From the NCBI RefSeq assembly GCF_020092905.1, contig NZ_JAGSGB010000003.1:186001-250000 (forward strand): a DNA stretch of 64,000 nucleotides, read 5' to 3'. Position 1 is the first letter of the stretch. Each line of letters opens with the position of its first letter. The position numbers and the translations under genes are program-made. Shown here piece by piece: positions 8,437 through 16,586 of the stretch. Origin of the DNA: Pacificimonas aurantium. Its GTDB lineage: Bacteria; Pseudomonadota; Alphaproteobacteria; Sphingomonadales; Sphingomonadaceae. The notes under the pieces were generated by a model. The model had not been told where the DNA came from and did not search any database. It saw only the letters and a list, made by a program, of their open reading frames with translations.

Positions 8437-8874
8437 ATGAACGCGGACCTGATATTCCAGGCGGGCAACCTGGGCGCCCTGTTCGCCTGGGCGGTGCTGA
8501 TCCTGCTGCCGCGCTGGCAGGGGACGCAGTGGATCGCGGGGCTGGCCGGCCCGGCCCTGCTGGCAGCGGCCTACGTCATTCTCCTGTCTTGCAGCGTGGC
8601 CACCGAACCGGGCGGCGGCGGCGGGTTCGGCTCCATCGCCGAGGTGAGGGCACTGCTGTCGACCGACATCGCCTTCACGGCCGGGTGGTTTCATTATCTG
8701 GCCTTCGACCTGTTCGTCGGCGCCTGGGAAGTACGCGAGGCGCAGCGGCGGGGTCTGACCCATTGGGCGGTCATTCCCTGCCTGCTGCTGACCTTCATGG
8801 CGGGTCCGGCGGGGCTGCTCCTGTTCCTGATCCTGCGGGCGATGCGCATGGGCAAGGTCGCCGCGCCCGCCTGA
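8437..8874 (+). CDS. ABA4-like membrane protein
   Basis: A 145-residue integral membrane protein with about four helices. The second half, WFHYLAFDLFVGAWEVREA followed by HWAVIPCLLLTFMAGPAGLLLFLILR, is the signature of the ABA4-like family. It is named after the plant protein needed for neoxanthin formation; bacterial members are widespread and uncharacterised. A GGGAGGGCAGG stretch just before the ATG provides the ribosome binding site. A carotenoid cluster lies 27 kb away, but no linkage of function can be claimed from that distance. Confidence 0.8.
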   Translation: MNADLIFQAGNLGALFAWAVLILLPRWQGTQWIAGLAGPALLAAAYVILLSCSVATEPGGGGGFGSIAEVRALLSTDIAFTAGWFHYLAFDLFVGAWEVREAQRRGLTHWAVIPCLLLTFMAGPAGLLLFLILRAMRMGKVAAPA

Positions 8875-8903
8875 AACATGCCGCTGGAGGACGTGAAGGG
8901 CGG

Positions 8904-11015
8904 CTAGAAGCTGCCCTCGATAGTCAGCGTGAAGACCGTCCCGAAGGTGCGGTAGCGGTCCTCTCTCCTGTCGATGAGGCCGGCCTCCTTGTCGGCGTAG
9001 ATGGTCCGGAAGGCGTTTTCCTCCAGGTCGAAGGCATTGCCGACGGTGCCGCGCAGCGTGAGGCCCATCACATCCTTGTTCTCTATGAAGAATTCCGGGA
9101 AGGGCGCGTTCGTGAAGATGCTGCGCTCGGTCAGCCGTTCATAGGGCGAATATTGCTCGTAATAGACGCCCCCGCCGACGGCCCAGTCGCTGCCTGCGAA
9201 GTCGTGACGCAGACTGACTTCCACATCGGTCTGAAGCTCGTCCGAGATGGGACGGCCGAGGCCGGTCAGCGGATCGTCGACGTCCGTCTCGCGGAAATTG
9301 AGATAGAGTTCGAGCCGCGTCCCCGGCCAGCCAAGCGGTTCTGACAGGAAGGTGCCGTCGAGTTCCACGCCGTAGCGGGTGGCCTTCCCGGCATTGCCCG
9401 GCGCCTCGCCGCCGCCGTCGATGGGAATCTGGTCGACAATGTCCTCGATGGCCTCGCCGAACAGCGAGAGGGTGACGGAGCCGAAGGCGCCGAGATCGCG
9501 CGTGCCCTCGACTTCGAGGAGCCAGCTTTGCGGCGGTACGAGGTTCGCGTTGGTCACATCCTCGCGGTCGTCATTGATGTTCACCCCGGCGATGAAGTCG
9601 TAAAAGTCGAGCTGGCCGACCTTGCGCTCCAGCTTCGCGGAGAGATCGAGCCGCGGCCCGGCGTCCCAGTCGAGCGAGACCGATCCCTTCGGTCGCCAGA
9701 AGGTGCGGACCTGTCCGCCCGCGCCGACCTGGCTGAGCCGGGAATATTCGACGCCGCCCACAGCCTGGATCTGGAACGCGGGCGAAAGGGCGCGGCTATG
9801 GCTGAGCAGGGTTTCGCCGCGCTCTTCTTCGACCCGGTCGTCGCTGCCGTCGAGAGCGACAGGGACGTAGACACCGTCGCCGTCGAGGCGCTCCAGATCG
9901 CTCTCTATGTCGAGGATGTTCTTCGCCGCTTCCGCCGAGAGCTGGAACTCCCCTCCCAGTCCGGTCCAGCTATATTCCGCGCGCGCGATCGTCTCGGCCT
10001 CGTTCGCTTGCTGGCGGTAGCGTTCGCCGTCGGGAGGGCTGCCGTCCGCGAACAGCTGGTCGAGCCCGAACCTGAACTTGCTGTTCTCATAGCGCCTGAG
10101 CCCGATCAGCTTCAGGCGGCCGCCTAGCAGCGCGAACTCATAGTCGCCGCCGAGTTCGTAATTATACTCCTCCTCGCGCTCGAAAAAGCTGCGCGTCCGG
10201 TCGACGTCGATACTGCCGCTGCGCAGCGAGATCTCGTCGCCGCGAAACCAGTAAAGCTGCCCCTCGGCGTTGAGATTGAGGATGTTTCCGTTGTCGGCGC
10301 GGTAGGTATAGGCCCCCGACAGGATGGGACGGTCGCCGTAATAGGTGCCCTTTTCCTCGCGCGTGTCGATAAGGACGCCGCTTCCGGTCGTGACATATTC
10401 GGTGCCGGCATTGCCGCTGCGGTTGGCCTGATTTTCCAGGCTGAGGGTCCAGTCGGTCTTTGCCCCGCCGCCTGCGACGGAAATTTCGGCGGAGCCGAGG
10501 CGCGCCTGCGTACCGCTGGTGCGGAATTGCGGCGACCAGCGCCACTGGCCGCTGACCCGGCCCGCGCGGGTGACCGCGTTCAGCACCTGTCCCGACAGGC
10601 CGGGCACGTCGAGGCTGGCACCGTCGACGATCTCCAGCCGGATCACATTGCCGGCCGGGATGCGGCTGAGCGCGTCCACCGGACCGTTCGACTTGCCGGA
10701 GATGCGCTCGCCATTGATGAGTACGTTGCTGGTGGCCTGGCCGAGGCCGCGCCGGCTTTCCACCTGGTCGATCGAGAAGCCGGGAATGCGGCGTACCATG
10801 TCGAGCGCCGTACGCGGCGCGAACTGCACGAAGTCGGCCGGCGTGAAGGTGCGGCGCCCGTCCGCTTGCAGCGGATCGGGGGCAGTCGCGTCAGGTGAGG
10901 GTACGGAGGTTGCATCCGGGGTGGGCGGCGGCGGCGAAACCTCCTGTGCGAAGGCGGCGCCGGACCACAGGGACAGCATCCCCGTCCCGGCCAAAATCAA
11001 GGGCTTAATGTTCAT
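8904..11015 (-). CDS. TonB-dependent outer-membrane receptor
   Basis: 703 residues with a cleavable signal peptide ending near AAFAQ (residues 1-24), a proline-rich spacer, a plug domain (about residues 56-150, with DMVRRIPGF and VLINGERISGKS), and a long barrel rich in aromatic/charged beta strands ending in phenylalanine (TIEGSF), as expected for BAM-assembled barrels. Such receptors import siderophores, vitamins, sugars or polymers using TonB energy. The plug resembles the sphingomonad/Caulobacter class, but nothing in the window identifies the ligand, since no transporter or siderophore genes flank it. The ATG lacks an obvious Shine-Dalgarno sequence. Confidence 0.92.
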   Translation of the reverse strand: MNIKPLILAGTGMLSLWSGAAFAQEVSPPPPTPDATSVPSPDATAPDPLQADGRRTFTPADFVQFAPRTALDMVRRIPGFSIDQVESRRGLGQATSNVLINGERISGKSNGPVDALSRIPAGNVIRLEIVDGASLDVPGLSGQVLNAVTRAGRVSGQWRWSPQFRTSGTQARLGSAEISVAGGGAKTDWTLSLENQANRSGNAGTEYVTTGSGVLIDTREEKGTYYGDRPILSGAYTYRADNGNILNLNAEGQLYWFRGDEISLRSGSIDVDRTRSFFEREEEYNYELGGDYEFALLGGRLKLIGLRRYENSKFRFGLDQLFADGSPPDGERYRQQANEAETIARAEYSWTGLGGEFQLSAEAAKNILDIESDLERLDGDGVYVPVALDGSDDRVEEERGETLLSHSRALSPAFQIQAVGGVEYSRLSQVGAGGQVRTFWRPKGSVSLDWDAGPRLDLSAKLERKVGQLDFYDFIAGVNINDDREDVTNANLVPPQSWLLEVEGTRDLGAFGSVTLSLFGEAIEDIVDQIPIDGGGEAPGNAGKATRYGVELDGTFLSEPLGWPGTRLELYLNFRETDVDDPLTGLGRPISDELQTDVEVSLRHDFAGSDWAVGGGVYYEQYSPYERLTERSIFTNAPFPEFFIENKDVMGLTLRGTVGNAFDLEENAFRTIYADKEAGLIDRREDRYRTFGTVFTLTIEGSF

Positions 11016-11025
11016 GCAGACTGGT

Positions 11026-11050
11026 TAGGCTACGTTTGTAGCATAGCCTA
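11026..11050. promoter_or_regulatory. Inverted repeat upstream of the TonB receptor gene
   Basis: TAGGCTA (11026-11032) pairs exactly with TAGCCTA (11044-11050); an alternative inner stem GCTAC/GTAGC (11029-11033 and 11038-11042) overlaps it. It lies 11-35 bases before the receptor start, in the leader or promoter. It could be an operator or a leader hairpin. It does not resemble a Fur box. Confidence 0.35.
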
Positions 11051-11170
11051 GCCGGTCCCCCAGCCGCTCGTCTAAGGGGCTTTACCGTTCGTCGAAACGG
11101 GGTGCGGCGGCGCCGGTCACCGCTGTGCGATCAGGCTGCTCGCGAGTGCAGGCCGGCGCCGGGCCGGCTA

Positions 11171-12043
11171 TCAGTCCGGGACTTCGTGCCGGTTGCGCGG
11201 CTCTCTCCGGTCGCGGGAGCCGGACGAGGACGCGCGACGTGCATCGCGGCGCTCATTCCTCACTGCCGCACGCGCGGCCTCCTGCCGGGCCTGCGCGGCG
11301 CGCTGCTGAGCCGCTCTTTGCTGCTGGGCTGCCCTCTGCTGCTGGGCTGCCCTCTGCTGCTGGGCTGCCCTCTGCTGTGCAGCCCGTTGCTGTGCAGCCT
11401 GCTGCTGGGCGGCGCGCTCGCTGTGCTGCCTGCGCGTCCGGTCGCCGGCCTCTGCGGCGCGGCGGCGGTCTGCCCGCTCGCGGTCATCAGACCGGTCCGT
11501 GCGGTCGGCGCGGACACGTCGCTCGTCTCTGCGATCGCGCTCGTAGCGGTCACGATCATCGCGGTCGTAACGGTCCCGGTTATCTCGGCCGTAACGGTCG
11601 CGGTCGTAGCGCTCGCGGCGCGTGTCGCCGTAGCGGCTGTCTCGCTGCTCGAGGCGGGCGATGCGCCGGTCGATCCGCCCCAAATCTACGCGCGGATGCT
11701 CGTGCCGCCAGCGCCGGAAGCGGTCGTGCCGCGCCTGCCAGTAGCGCTGGTGATGCGGACGCCAGTGATAGCGGCTCCCGCGCCGGTCGTAGACGTAGAT
11801 GCCGTAGCCCGGATAATAGAAGTCGTCGTACCAGCCATAATAGACCGGGATGCCGTAGCGAACTGCCGAGCGGTAGCCATAGCCATAGCCATAATCGTCC
11901 CGCCAGGGTTCGTAATAGCCGCCGGGATAGCTGGAGCCATAGTGCACCGACGCGCTGCCATAACCGTCATAGTCGCCCATCGAGCAGGCGCCCAACGCGA
12001 GGGCAGCAGCGGCGGTCAGCCCGGCCTTCATCAGGATTTTCAT
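11171..12043 (-). CDS. Low-complexity lipoprotein (Tyr/Gly-rich, Arg/Asp-rich, Ala/Gln repeats)
   Basis: The ATG at 12043 follows GGGAGG with 9 bases spacing and opens a lipoprotein signal (MKILMKAGLTAAAALALGAC, lipid-bearing Cys20). An in-frame start 33 bases upstream lacks such support. The mature part has three compositional zones: a Tyr/Gly/Trp-rich region (about 25-95), an Arg/Asp/Tyr region with repeated RYDRD-like units (about 135-205), and an Ala/Gln/Arg repeat of AAQQR type (about 225-270). The last zone is encoded by three tandem 18-base units near 11321-11374. No domain is recognisable. A surface or envelope role is inferred from the lipobox only. Confidence 0.75.
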   Translation of the reverse strand: MKILMKAGLTAAAALALGACSMGDYDGYGSASVHYGSSYPGGYYEPWRDDYGYGYGYRSAVRYGIPVYYGWYDDFYYPGYGIYVYDRRGSRYHWRPHHQRYWQARHDRFRRWRHEHPRVDLGRIDRRIARLEQRDSRYGDTRRERYDRDRYGRDNRDRYDRDDRDRYERDRRDERRVRADRTDRSDDRERADRRRAAEAGDRTRRQHSERAAQQQAAQQRAAQQRAAQQQRAAQQQRAAQQQRAAQQRAAQARQEAARAAVRNERRDARRASSSGSRDRREPRNRHEVPD

Positions 12044-12238
12044 GAGTTTGCGCCTCCCTCGTACATCTTGCGACAAATGTAGCGAGGGCGCATTGAACGG
12101 GTCATGAACCCGCCGCAGGGGCGCGGTTCATCTTTCCGCTCTGTGATCGGATAGGCGGGACCAGAGGCGCAGCTCCGGACGCGCGGGAGGCGGCGGCAGG
12201 GCACGGGGGCCCCGCCGGTCACCAAGTCGTACGGCCGC

Positions 12239-12496
12239 TCAGGCCTTCGTCATGTGCGGCGAGATCAGCTTGTTCATTTCGAACATGGTGACCTTGTCCT
12301 TGCCGAAGACCGGCTTCAGCAGGCCGTCGGACATGATTTCCCGTTTATTTTCGGGGTTCTGAAGGTCGTGCTTCTTGATATAGTCCCACATGGCGCTGAC
12401 GACCTCGGCGCGGGTCATCGTGGATTTGCCGGTAACCGCGCTGAGTTCGGGCGACAGGTTCATCGGCTGCTGCAGCGCGTTGGTCGATTTGGCCAT
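12239..12496 (-). CDS. SWIB/MDM2 domain protein
   Basis: An 85-residue protein that is almost entirely a SWIB domain: the NLSPELSAVTG opening, TRAEVVSAMWDYIKKHDLQNP, and KPVFGKDKVTMFEMNKLISPH. In eukaryotes SWIB domains belong to chromatin remodelling proteins; short bacterial versions occur in Chlamydia and many proteobacteria and are thought to bind DNA or condense the nucleoid, without firm proof. The start ATG has an AAAAGGGAG site upstream. It diverges from the threonine synthase gene, with 180 bases between the starts. Confidence 0.92.
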   Translation of the reverse strand: MAKSTNALQQPMNLSPELSAVTGKSTMTRAEVVSAMWDYIKKHDLQNPENKREIMSDGLLKPVFGKDKVTMFEMNKLISPHMTKA

Positions 12497-12676
12497 GGGT
12501 AACTCCCTTTTGTCGCGGTGCCGGAGGAGTGGGTCTCACCGCTGGTTTCACTGGCGCGACTAGAGCGCGGGATTCGCCTATGGTCAATGCGGAAACTGGC
12601 GGAAATCCACGTTTTCCACGCTAGTTTTCGGCCATTGCAACGTGACGCTGTGTCGCTGGACCGGTAAGGCGACGTC

Positions 12677-13909
12677 ATGACAGCGCAAAATATACCGAAT
12701 TTCGTTTCGCACCTTGAATGTTCTTGGACCGGCGAGCGCGCCGAGGCGGGCGTCCCGCAGCAGCTGTCGCCCGCCGGAAAGCCCTATCTCGTCCGCTACG
12801 ATCTCGAGGGAGCGGCGGCTGCCCTGACCAAGGAGACGGTGGCGGCGCGGGGCGGCGGCATGTGGGCCTGGCGCGAATTGCTGCCGGTCAGCCGCGCCGA
12901 GAATGTGGTCAGCCTGGGCGAGGCGGCGACGCCGCTTATCGACCTGCCACGTTTTGGCAGCGCTCACGGCGCGCGTGCGCCTGTGGTCAAGGACGAAGGG
13001 CGGCTGCCGACGGGAAGCTTCAAGGCGCGCGGCCTCGGCATGGCCGTCTCCATGGCGAAGGAACTGGGCATCGGGCGGATCGCCATGCCGACGAACGGCA
13101 ATGCCGGCGCGGCGCTTGCCGCCTATGGCAGCGCGGCGGGGATGGAGACCTATGTCTTCTGCCCGGCCGACACGCCCGAGGTGAACGTCCGCGAGATTGC
13201 GCTGCAGGGCGCGAAGGTCTGGCGCGTAAACGGCCTGATCAACGATTGCGGCAAAATCGTCGGGGAGGGCCGCAAGCGCATGGGCTGGTTCGACATGTCG
13301 ACGCTGAAGGAGCCCTACCGGATCGAAGGCAAGAAGACGATGGGCCTGGAGCTCTTGTGGCAGCTGGGCTGGCAGGTCCCTGATGCGATCTTCTACCCGA
13401 CCGGAGGCGGCACCGGCCTGATCGGCATGTGGAAGGCCTTCGACGAGCTGGAGCGGATAGGCTGGATCGGGTCAGAGCGCCCCCGCATGATCGCGGTCCA
13501 GGCGTCGGGCTGCGCACCGATTGTGCGCGCCTATGAGCGCGGCGAGCGCACCGCCGAGCCGTGGCAGGATGCGCATACGGAGGCTGCCGGCATCCGCGTT
13601 CCTGCCGCAGTGGGCGACTTCCTGATTCTCGACGCGGTGAGGGACAGCGGCGGGTTCGCCATGGCCGTGGACGATGCCGAGATCATGGCGGTACGCGACC
13701 GCATTGCGAAGGAGGACGGCCTGCTCCTGTGCCCCGAAGGCGCAGCGACGGCAGCGGCCTGGGCGCGCGCGCTCGATGAAGGCAAGGTGGGCAAGCAGGA
13801 CCGTGCGGTGCTGTTCAACTGCGCAACGGGCCTGAAATATCCCATGCCGCCTGCACCGCAGGCCCTCGACAAAGCGGCCGTGGACTGGGAAGCCATTGCG
13901 GAGGCATGA
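12677..13909 (+). CDS. thrC: Threonine synthase
   Basis: Fold-type II PLP enzyme converting O-phosphohomoserine to threonine. The N-terminus carries FVSHLECSWTGE followed by LSPAGKPYLVRYDLE, as in plant-like threonine synthases. PLP is bound by the lysine in GSFKARG (about residue 115), and the phosphate loop is the glycine-rich PTGGGTGLIGM. Length (410) is typical for the shorter class. It heads a run of four genes that overlap head to tail, two of them metal or cation transporters, which is an unusual setting for an amino-acid gene. Confidence 0.93.
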   Translation: MTAQNIPNFVSHLECSWTGERAEAGVPQQLSPAGKPYLVRYDLEGAAAALTKETVAARGGGMWAWRELLPVSRAENVVSLGEAATPLIDLPRFGSAHGARAPVVKDEGRLPTGSFKARGLGMAVSMAKELGIGRIAMPTNGNAGAALAAYGSAAGMETYVFCPADTPEVNVREIALQGAKVWRVNGLINDCGKIVGEGRKRMGWFDMSTLKEPYRIEGKKTMGLELLWQLGWQVPDAIFYPTGGGTGLIGMWKAFDELERIGWIGSERPRMIAVQASGCAPIVRAYERGERTAEPWQDAHTEAAGIRVPAAVGDFLILDAVRDSGGFAMAVDDAEIMAVRDRIAKEDGLLLCPEGAATAAAWARALDEGKVGKQDRAVLFNCATGLKYPMPPAPQALDKAAVDWEAIAEA

Positions 13910-14334
13910 CCGACGCGCGCACCATCATCGAAACGCTCGGCCTGGAACGGCATCCCGAGGGAGGCTGGTACCGCGAGACCTGGCGGCGCGAGTCGGACGA
14001 GGGTGGCCGCGGAACCGCGACCGGCATCTACTATCTGCTGCCCGGTGACGAGCGCTCGCATTGGCACCGCGTCGATGCCGACGAAATGTGGCTGTGGCAT
14101 GCGGGCGCGCCGCTGGTCCTGAGTTTGGCGGAAACCGACGAGGGGCCGGCGCGAGACCATGTGCTCGGCGCGGACCTGACGGCCGGACAGCGGCCGCAAG
14201 TTCTGGTTCCGGCGCAAAGCTGGGAGGCGGCGCGGCCCGACGGCGGCTGGAGCCTAGTCAGCTGCATCGTGTCGCCCGCCTTCGACTTCGAGGGCTTCAT
14301 CCTCGCCCCCGCCGCCTGGCGTCCGGGTGCCTGA
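13906..14334 (+). CDS. Cupin family protein (DUF985)
   Basis: 142 residues beginning at an ATGA overlap with thrC. The HPEGGWYRETWR start, the SHWHRVDADEMWLWHAG cupin motif and the AQSWEAARPDGGWSLVSCIVSPAFDFEGF second motif match DUF985 (Cupin_5) proteins. These fold as a beta-barrel like sugar isomerases and bind a ligand or metal through the histidines, but no activity is established. Confidence 0.92.
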   Translation: MTDARTIIETLGLERHPEGGWYRETWRRESDEGGRGTATGIYYLLPGDERSHWHRVDADEMWLWHAGAPLVLSLAETDEGPARDHVLGADLTAGQRPQVLVPAQSWEAARPDGGWSLVSCIVSPAFDFEGFILAPAAWRPGA

Positions 14335-15361
14335 CATTTCCCAGTTCGGCACGCCGGCGCTCGCCGGCCTGCTGGGAGCAGCCGCGCTGCTGATTGCCTA
14401 TGTGGGAACCCGGCTTGCGCGCATGGCGGATACCATTGCCGACCGGACCGGACTCGGCGAGGCGCTGATCGGATCCGTGCTTCTGGGGGCGGGGACGTCG
14501 ATGTCGGGCATCGTCACCTCGATCTCCACCGCGGCGGGCGGCGCCCCCGATCTGAGCGTTGCCAATGCGCAGGGCGGCATTGCGGCGCAGACCATGTTTC
14601 TCGCACTCGCCGACATCGCCTATCGCCGCGTGAACCTGGAGCATGCCGCCGCGAGCGCGGTGAACCTGGCGCAGGCCAATGTCCTCATCATCCTCACCAT
14701 CCTGCCGATCCTCGCCTGGTCGCTGCCCGAGGTGGCCTTCTTCGGCGTCCATCCCATCACCCTCGTCCTGATCGCCGCCTATGGCATCGGCCTGAAGAAC
14801 GCGCACAGCGTGAAGCGGCATCCCATGTGGGTGCCGCGCCAGACCGACGCCACGCGCGACGAGGACGCGGACGAGACGCCGAACAAGCATTCGAACCTGT
14901 TCCTCGGTCTCGCCTTCTTCGCGCTGACTGCAGTCGTCGGCGTGGCCGGCTGGGCCGTGGGCCAGGCGGGCATCGAGCTGTCCACGCGGTCCGGAATTTC
15001 CGAAGGCGTCGTCGGCGCGCTGATCACCGCGGTCATCACCTCGCTGCCCGAGCTGGTCACGACCATCGCGGCCGTGCGGGCCGGCGCGCTGCAGCTTGCG
15101 GTAGGCGGGATCATTGGCGGCAACATGTTCGACGCGCTGTTCGTCGCCGCGAGCGACGTGGCCTATCAGGAAGGGTCGATCTATCACGCCATAGATAGCC
15201 GGACGATCTTCTGGTTCATGCTGGTTCTGCTGATGACCGCGGTCCTCCTGATGGGCCTCCTGCGACGGGAACGGCAGGGGCCGGCAGGGATCGGCTGGGA
15301 GTCCGTGCTGCTGCTGGGCCTGTGGGCCGGCGGCGCGGCGGTGCAGGGCGCTCTGGGATGA
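14327..15361 (+). CDS. CaCA family cation exchanger, divergent
   Basis: A 344-residue inner-membrane protein with two homologous halves of about five helices each, separated by a charged loop (about residues 165-190), like Na+/Ca2+ exchangers of the YrbG group. The second alpha-repeat (ITSLPELVTTIAAVRAG, then VGGIIGGNMFD) keeps the glutamate that binds the cation. The first repeat reads LGAGTSMSGIVTSISTAAGG, then VANAQGG: the usual Pro-Glu is Ser-Gly, so half of the cation site is altered. It starts with GTG 8 bases before the cupin stop and ends in an ATGA overlap with the next gene. Exchange of Ca2+ itself is therefore uncertain. Confidence 0.83.
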   Translation: MPDISQFGTPALAGLLGAAALLIAYVGTRLARMADTIADRTGLGEALIGSVLLGAGTSMSGIVTSISTAAGGAPDLSVANAQGGIAAQTMFLALADIAYRRVNLEHAAASAVNLAQANVLIILTILPILAWSLPEVAFFGVHPITLVLIAAYGIGLKNAHSVKRHPMWVPRQTDATRDEDADETPNKHSNLFLGLAFFALTAVVGVAGWAVGQAGIELSTRSGISEGVVGALITAVITSLPELVTTIAAVRAGALQLAVGGIIGGNMFDALFVAASDVAYQEGSIYHAIDSRTIFWFMLVLLMTAVLLMGLLRRERQGPAGIGWESVLLLGLWAGGAAVQGALG

Positions 15362-16578
15362 CGGCACAGCGCTCGCGCATCCGCTTCGGTCCCGGCCTGC
15401 TGGTGGCGGCGGCGTTTATCGGGCCCGGAACCGTGACCACATGTACGGTGGCGGGCGCCTCCTTCGGCTATGCCCTGTTATGGGCGCTGCTGTTCGCTAC
15501 GGCTGCGACCATGGGCCTGCAGGAAATGGCCGCGCGGTTAGGCGCAGCGGGCCGGATGGGCCTGGGCGAGGCGCTGAGGGCCGACTTCGATGCCTCGGCG
15601 CTGAAATGGCCGCTGGCAGCGCTCGTCGTCCTCGCGATCTTTGCGGGAAATGCCGCCTATGAGGGCGGAAACCTGGCCGGCGCGGCTCTCGGCGCCGAGG
15701 CGCTGGGTCTGGGCGATGGCGCGCACTCCGCGATCATCCTTGGCTGCGCGGTCCTTGCCGCCCTGCTGCTTCTTACCGGCAGCTACCGCCATATCGAACG
15801 GGCGCTTATCGGTCTCGTGCTGGTGATGGCAGTCGCCTTCATCGGCGCGGCAATCCTCGTTCGCCCGGACTTCGGCGAGATCGCCGCCGGGCTGTTCGTG
15901 CCCGAGCTGCCCGCCGCGGGGACGATGACCGCGCTCGCGCTGATCGGCACGACCGTCGTTCCCTACAATCTGTTCCTCCACGCCTCTGCATCGAAAGCGC
16001 GCTGGTCTGGCCCTGAGGATCTGGGCGCGGCGCGCAGCGACACAATCCTGTCGGTCGGACTGGGCGGCGTCGTTTCCATGATGATCGTCGCCACCGCCGC
16101 TGCCAGCCTGTTTCGCTATAGCCTGGAGGCGGACAGCGCCGCCGCGATGGCGGCGCAGCTGGAGCCGGTAGCCGGGCGGTTCGCGCCCCTGCTGCTGGGC
16201 GGCGGGCTGCTCGCGGCCGGCCTGACCAGCAGCATCACCGCGCCGCTGGCGACCGGTTATGCCGTCGCAGGCCTGTTCGGCTGGCGCGCCGACGCGTCCG
16301 CACGCGGGGTGAAGGGCGTTGCGGTGACGGTCATCCTGGTGGGCGCGGTGCTGGGGACAAGCGGGACGCGCCCGGTCGACCTGATCCTGGCGGCGCAGGT
16401 GGCAAACGGCCTGCTGCTGCCGATCATCGCCATCTTCCTCCTGTGGGCGATGAACCGGAGGGCGCGGCTCGGCGCCCATGCGAACGGCCTGTTTGCGAAT
16501 GTGGTGGGCGTGATCGTCGTTGCCGTGACGCTGCTGCTTGGCGCGCGGCTGGTGGGGCTTGCGCTCGGCCTGCTTTGA
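15358..16578 (+). CDS. Nramp-family metal transporter, divergent
   Basis: A 406-residue membrane protein of the LeuT fold. ATG 15358 overlaps the previous stop (ATGA). It aligns with Nramp through the GPGLLVAAAFIGPGTVTTCTVAG first helix region and the helix 6 region IGTTVVPYNLFLHASASK. The canonical DPGN of helix 1 is here GPGT, and the helix 6 M-P-H is V-P-Y, so the three classical transition-metal ligands Asp, Asn and Met are all replaced. This places it in a divergent branch. Mn2+ or Fe2+ transport cannot be assumed, and Mg2+ (as in NRMT proteins) or another substrate is possible. Confidence 0.85.
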   Translation: MTAQRSRIRFGPGLLVAAAFIGPGTVTTCTVAGASFGYALLWALLFATAATMGLQEMAARLGAAGRMGLGEALRADFDASALKWPLAALVVLAIFAGNAAYEGGNLAGAALGAEALGLGDGAHSAIILGCAVLAALLLLTGSYRHIERALIGLVLVMAVAFIGAAILVRPDFGEIAAGLFVPELPAAGTMTALALIGTTVVPYNLFLHASASKARWSGPEDLGAARSDTILSVGLGGVVSMMIVATAAASLFRYSLEADSAAAMAAQLEPVAGRFAPLLLGGGLLAAGLTSSITAPLATGYAVAGLFGWRADASARGVKGVAVTVILVGAVLGTSGTRPVDLILAAQVANGLLLPIIAIFLLWAMNRRARLGAHANGLFANVVGVIVVAVTLLLGARLVGLALGLL

Positions 16579-16586
16579 ACGCTCTC

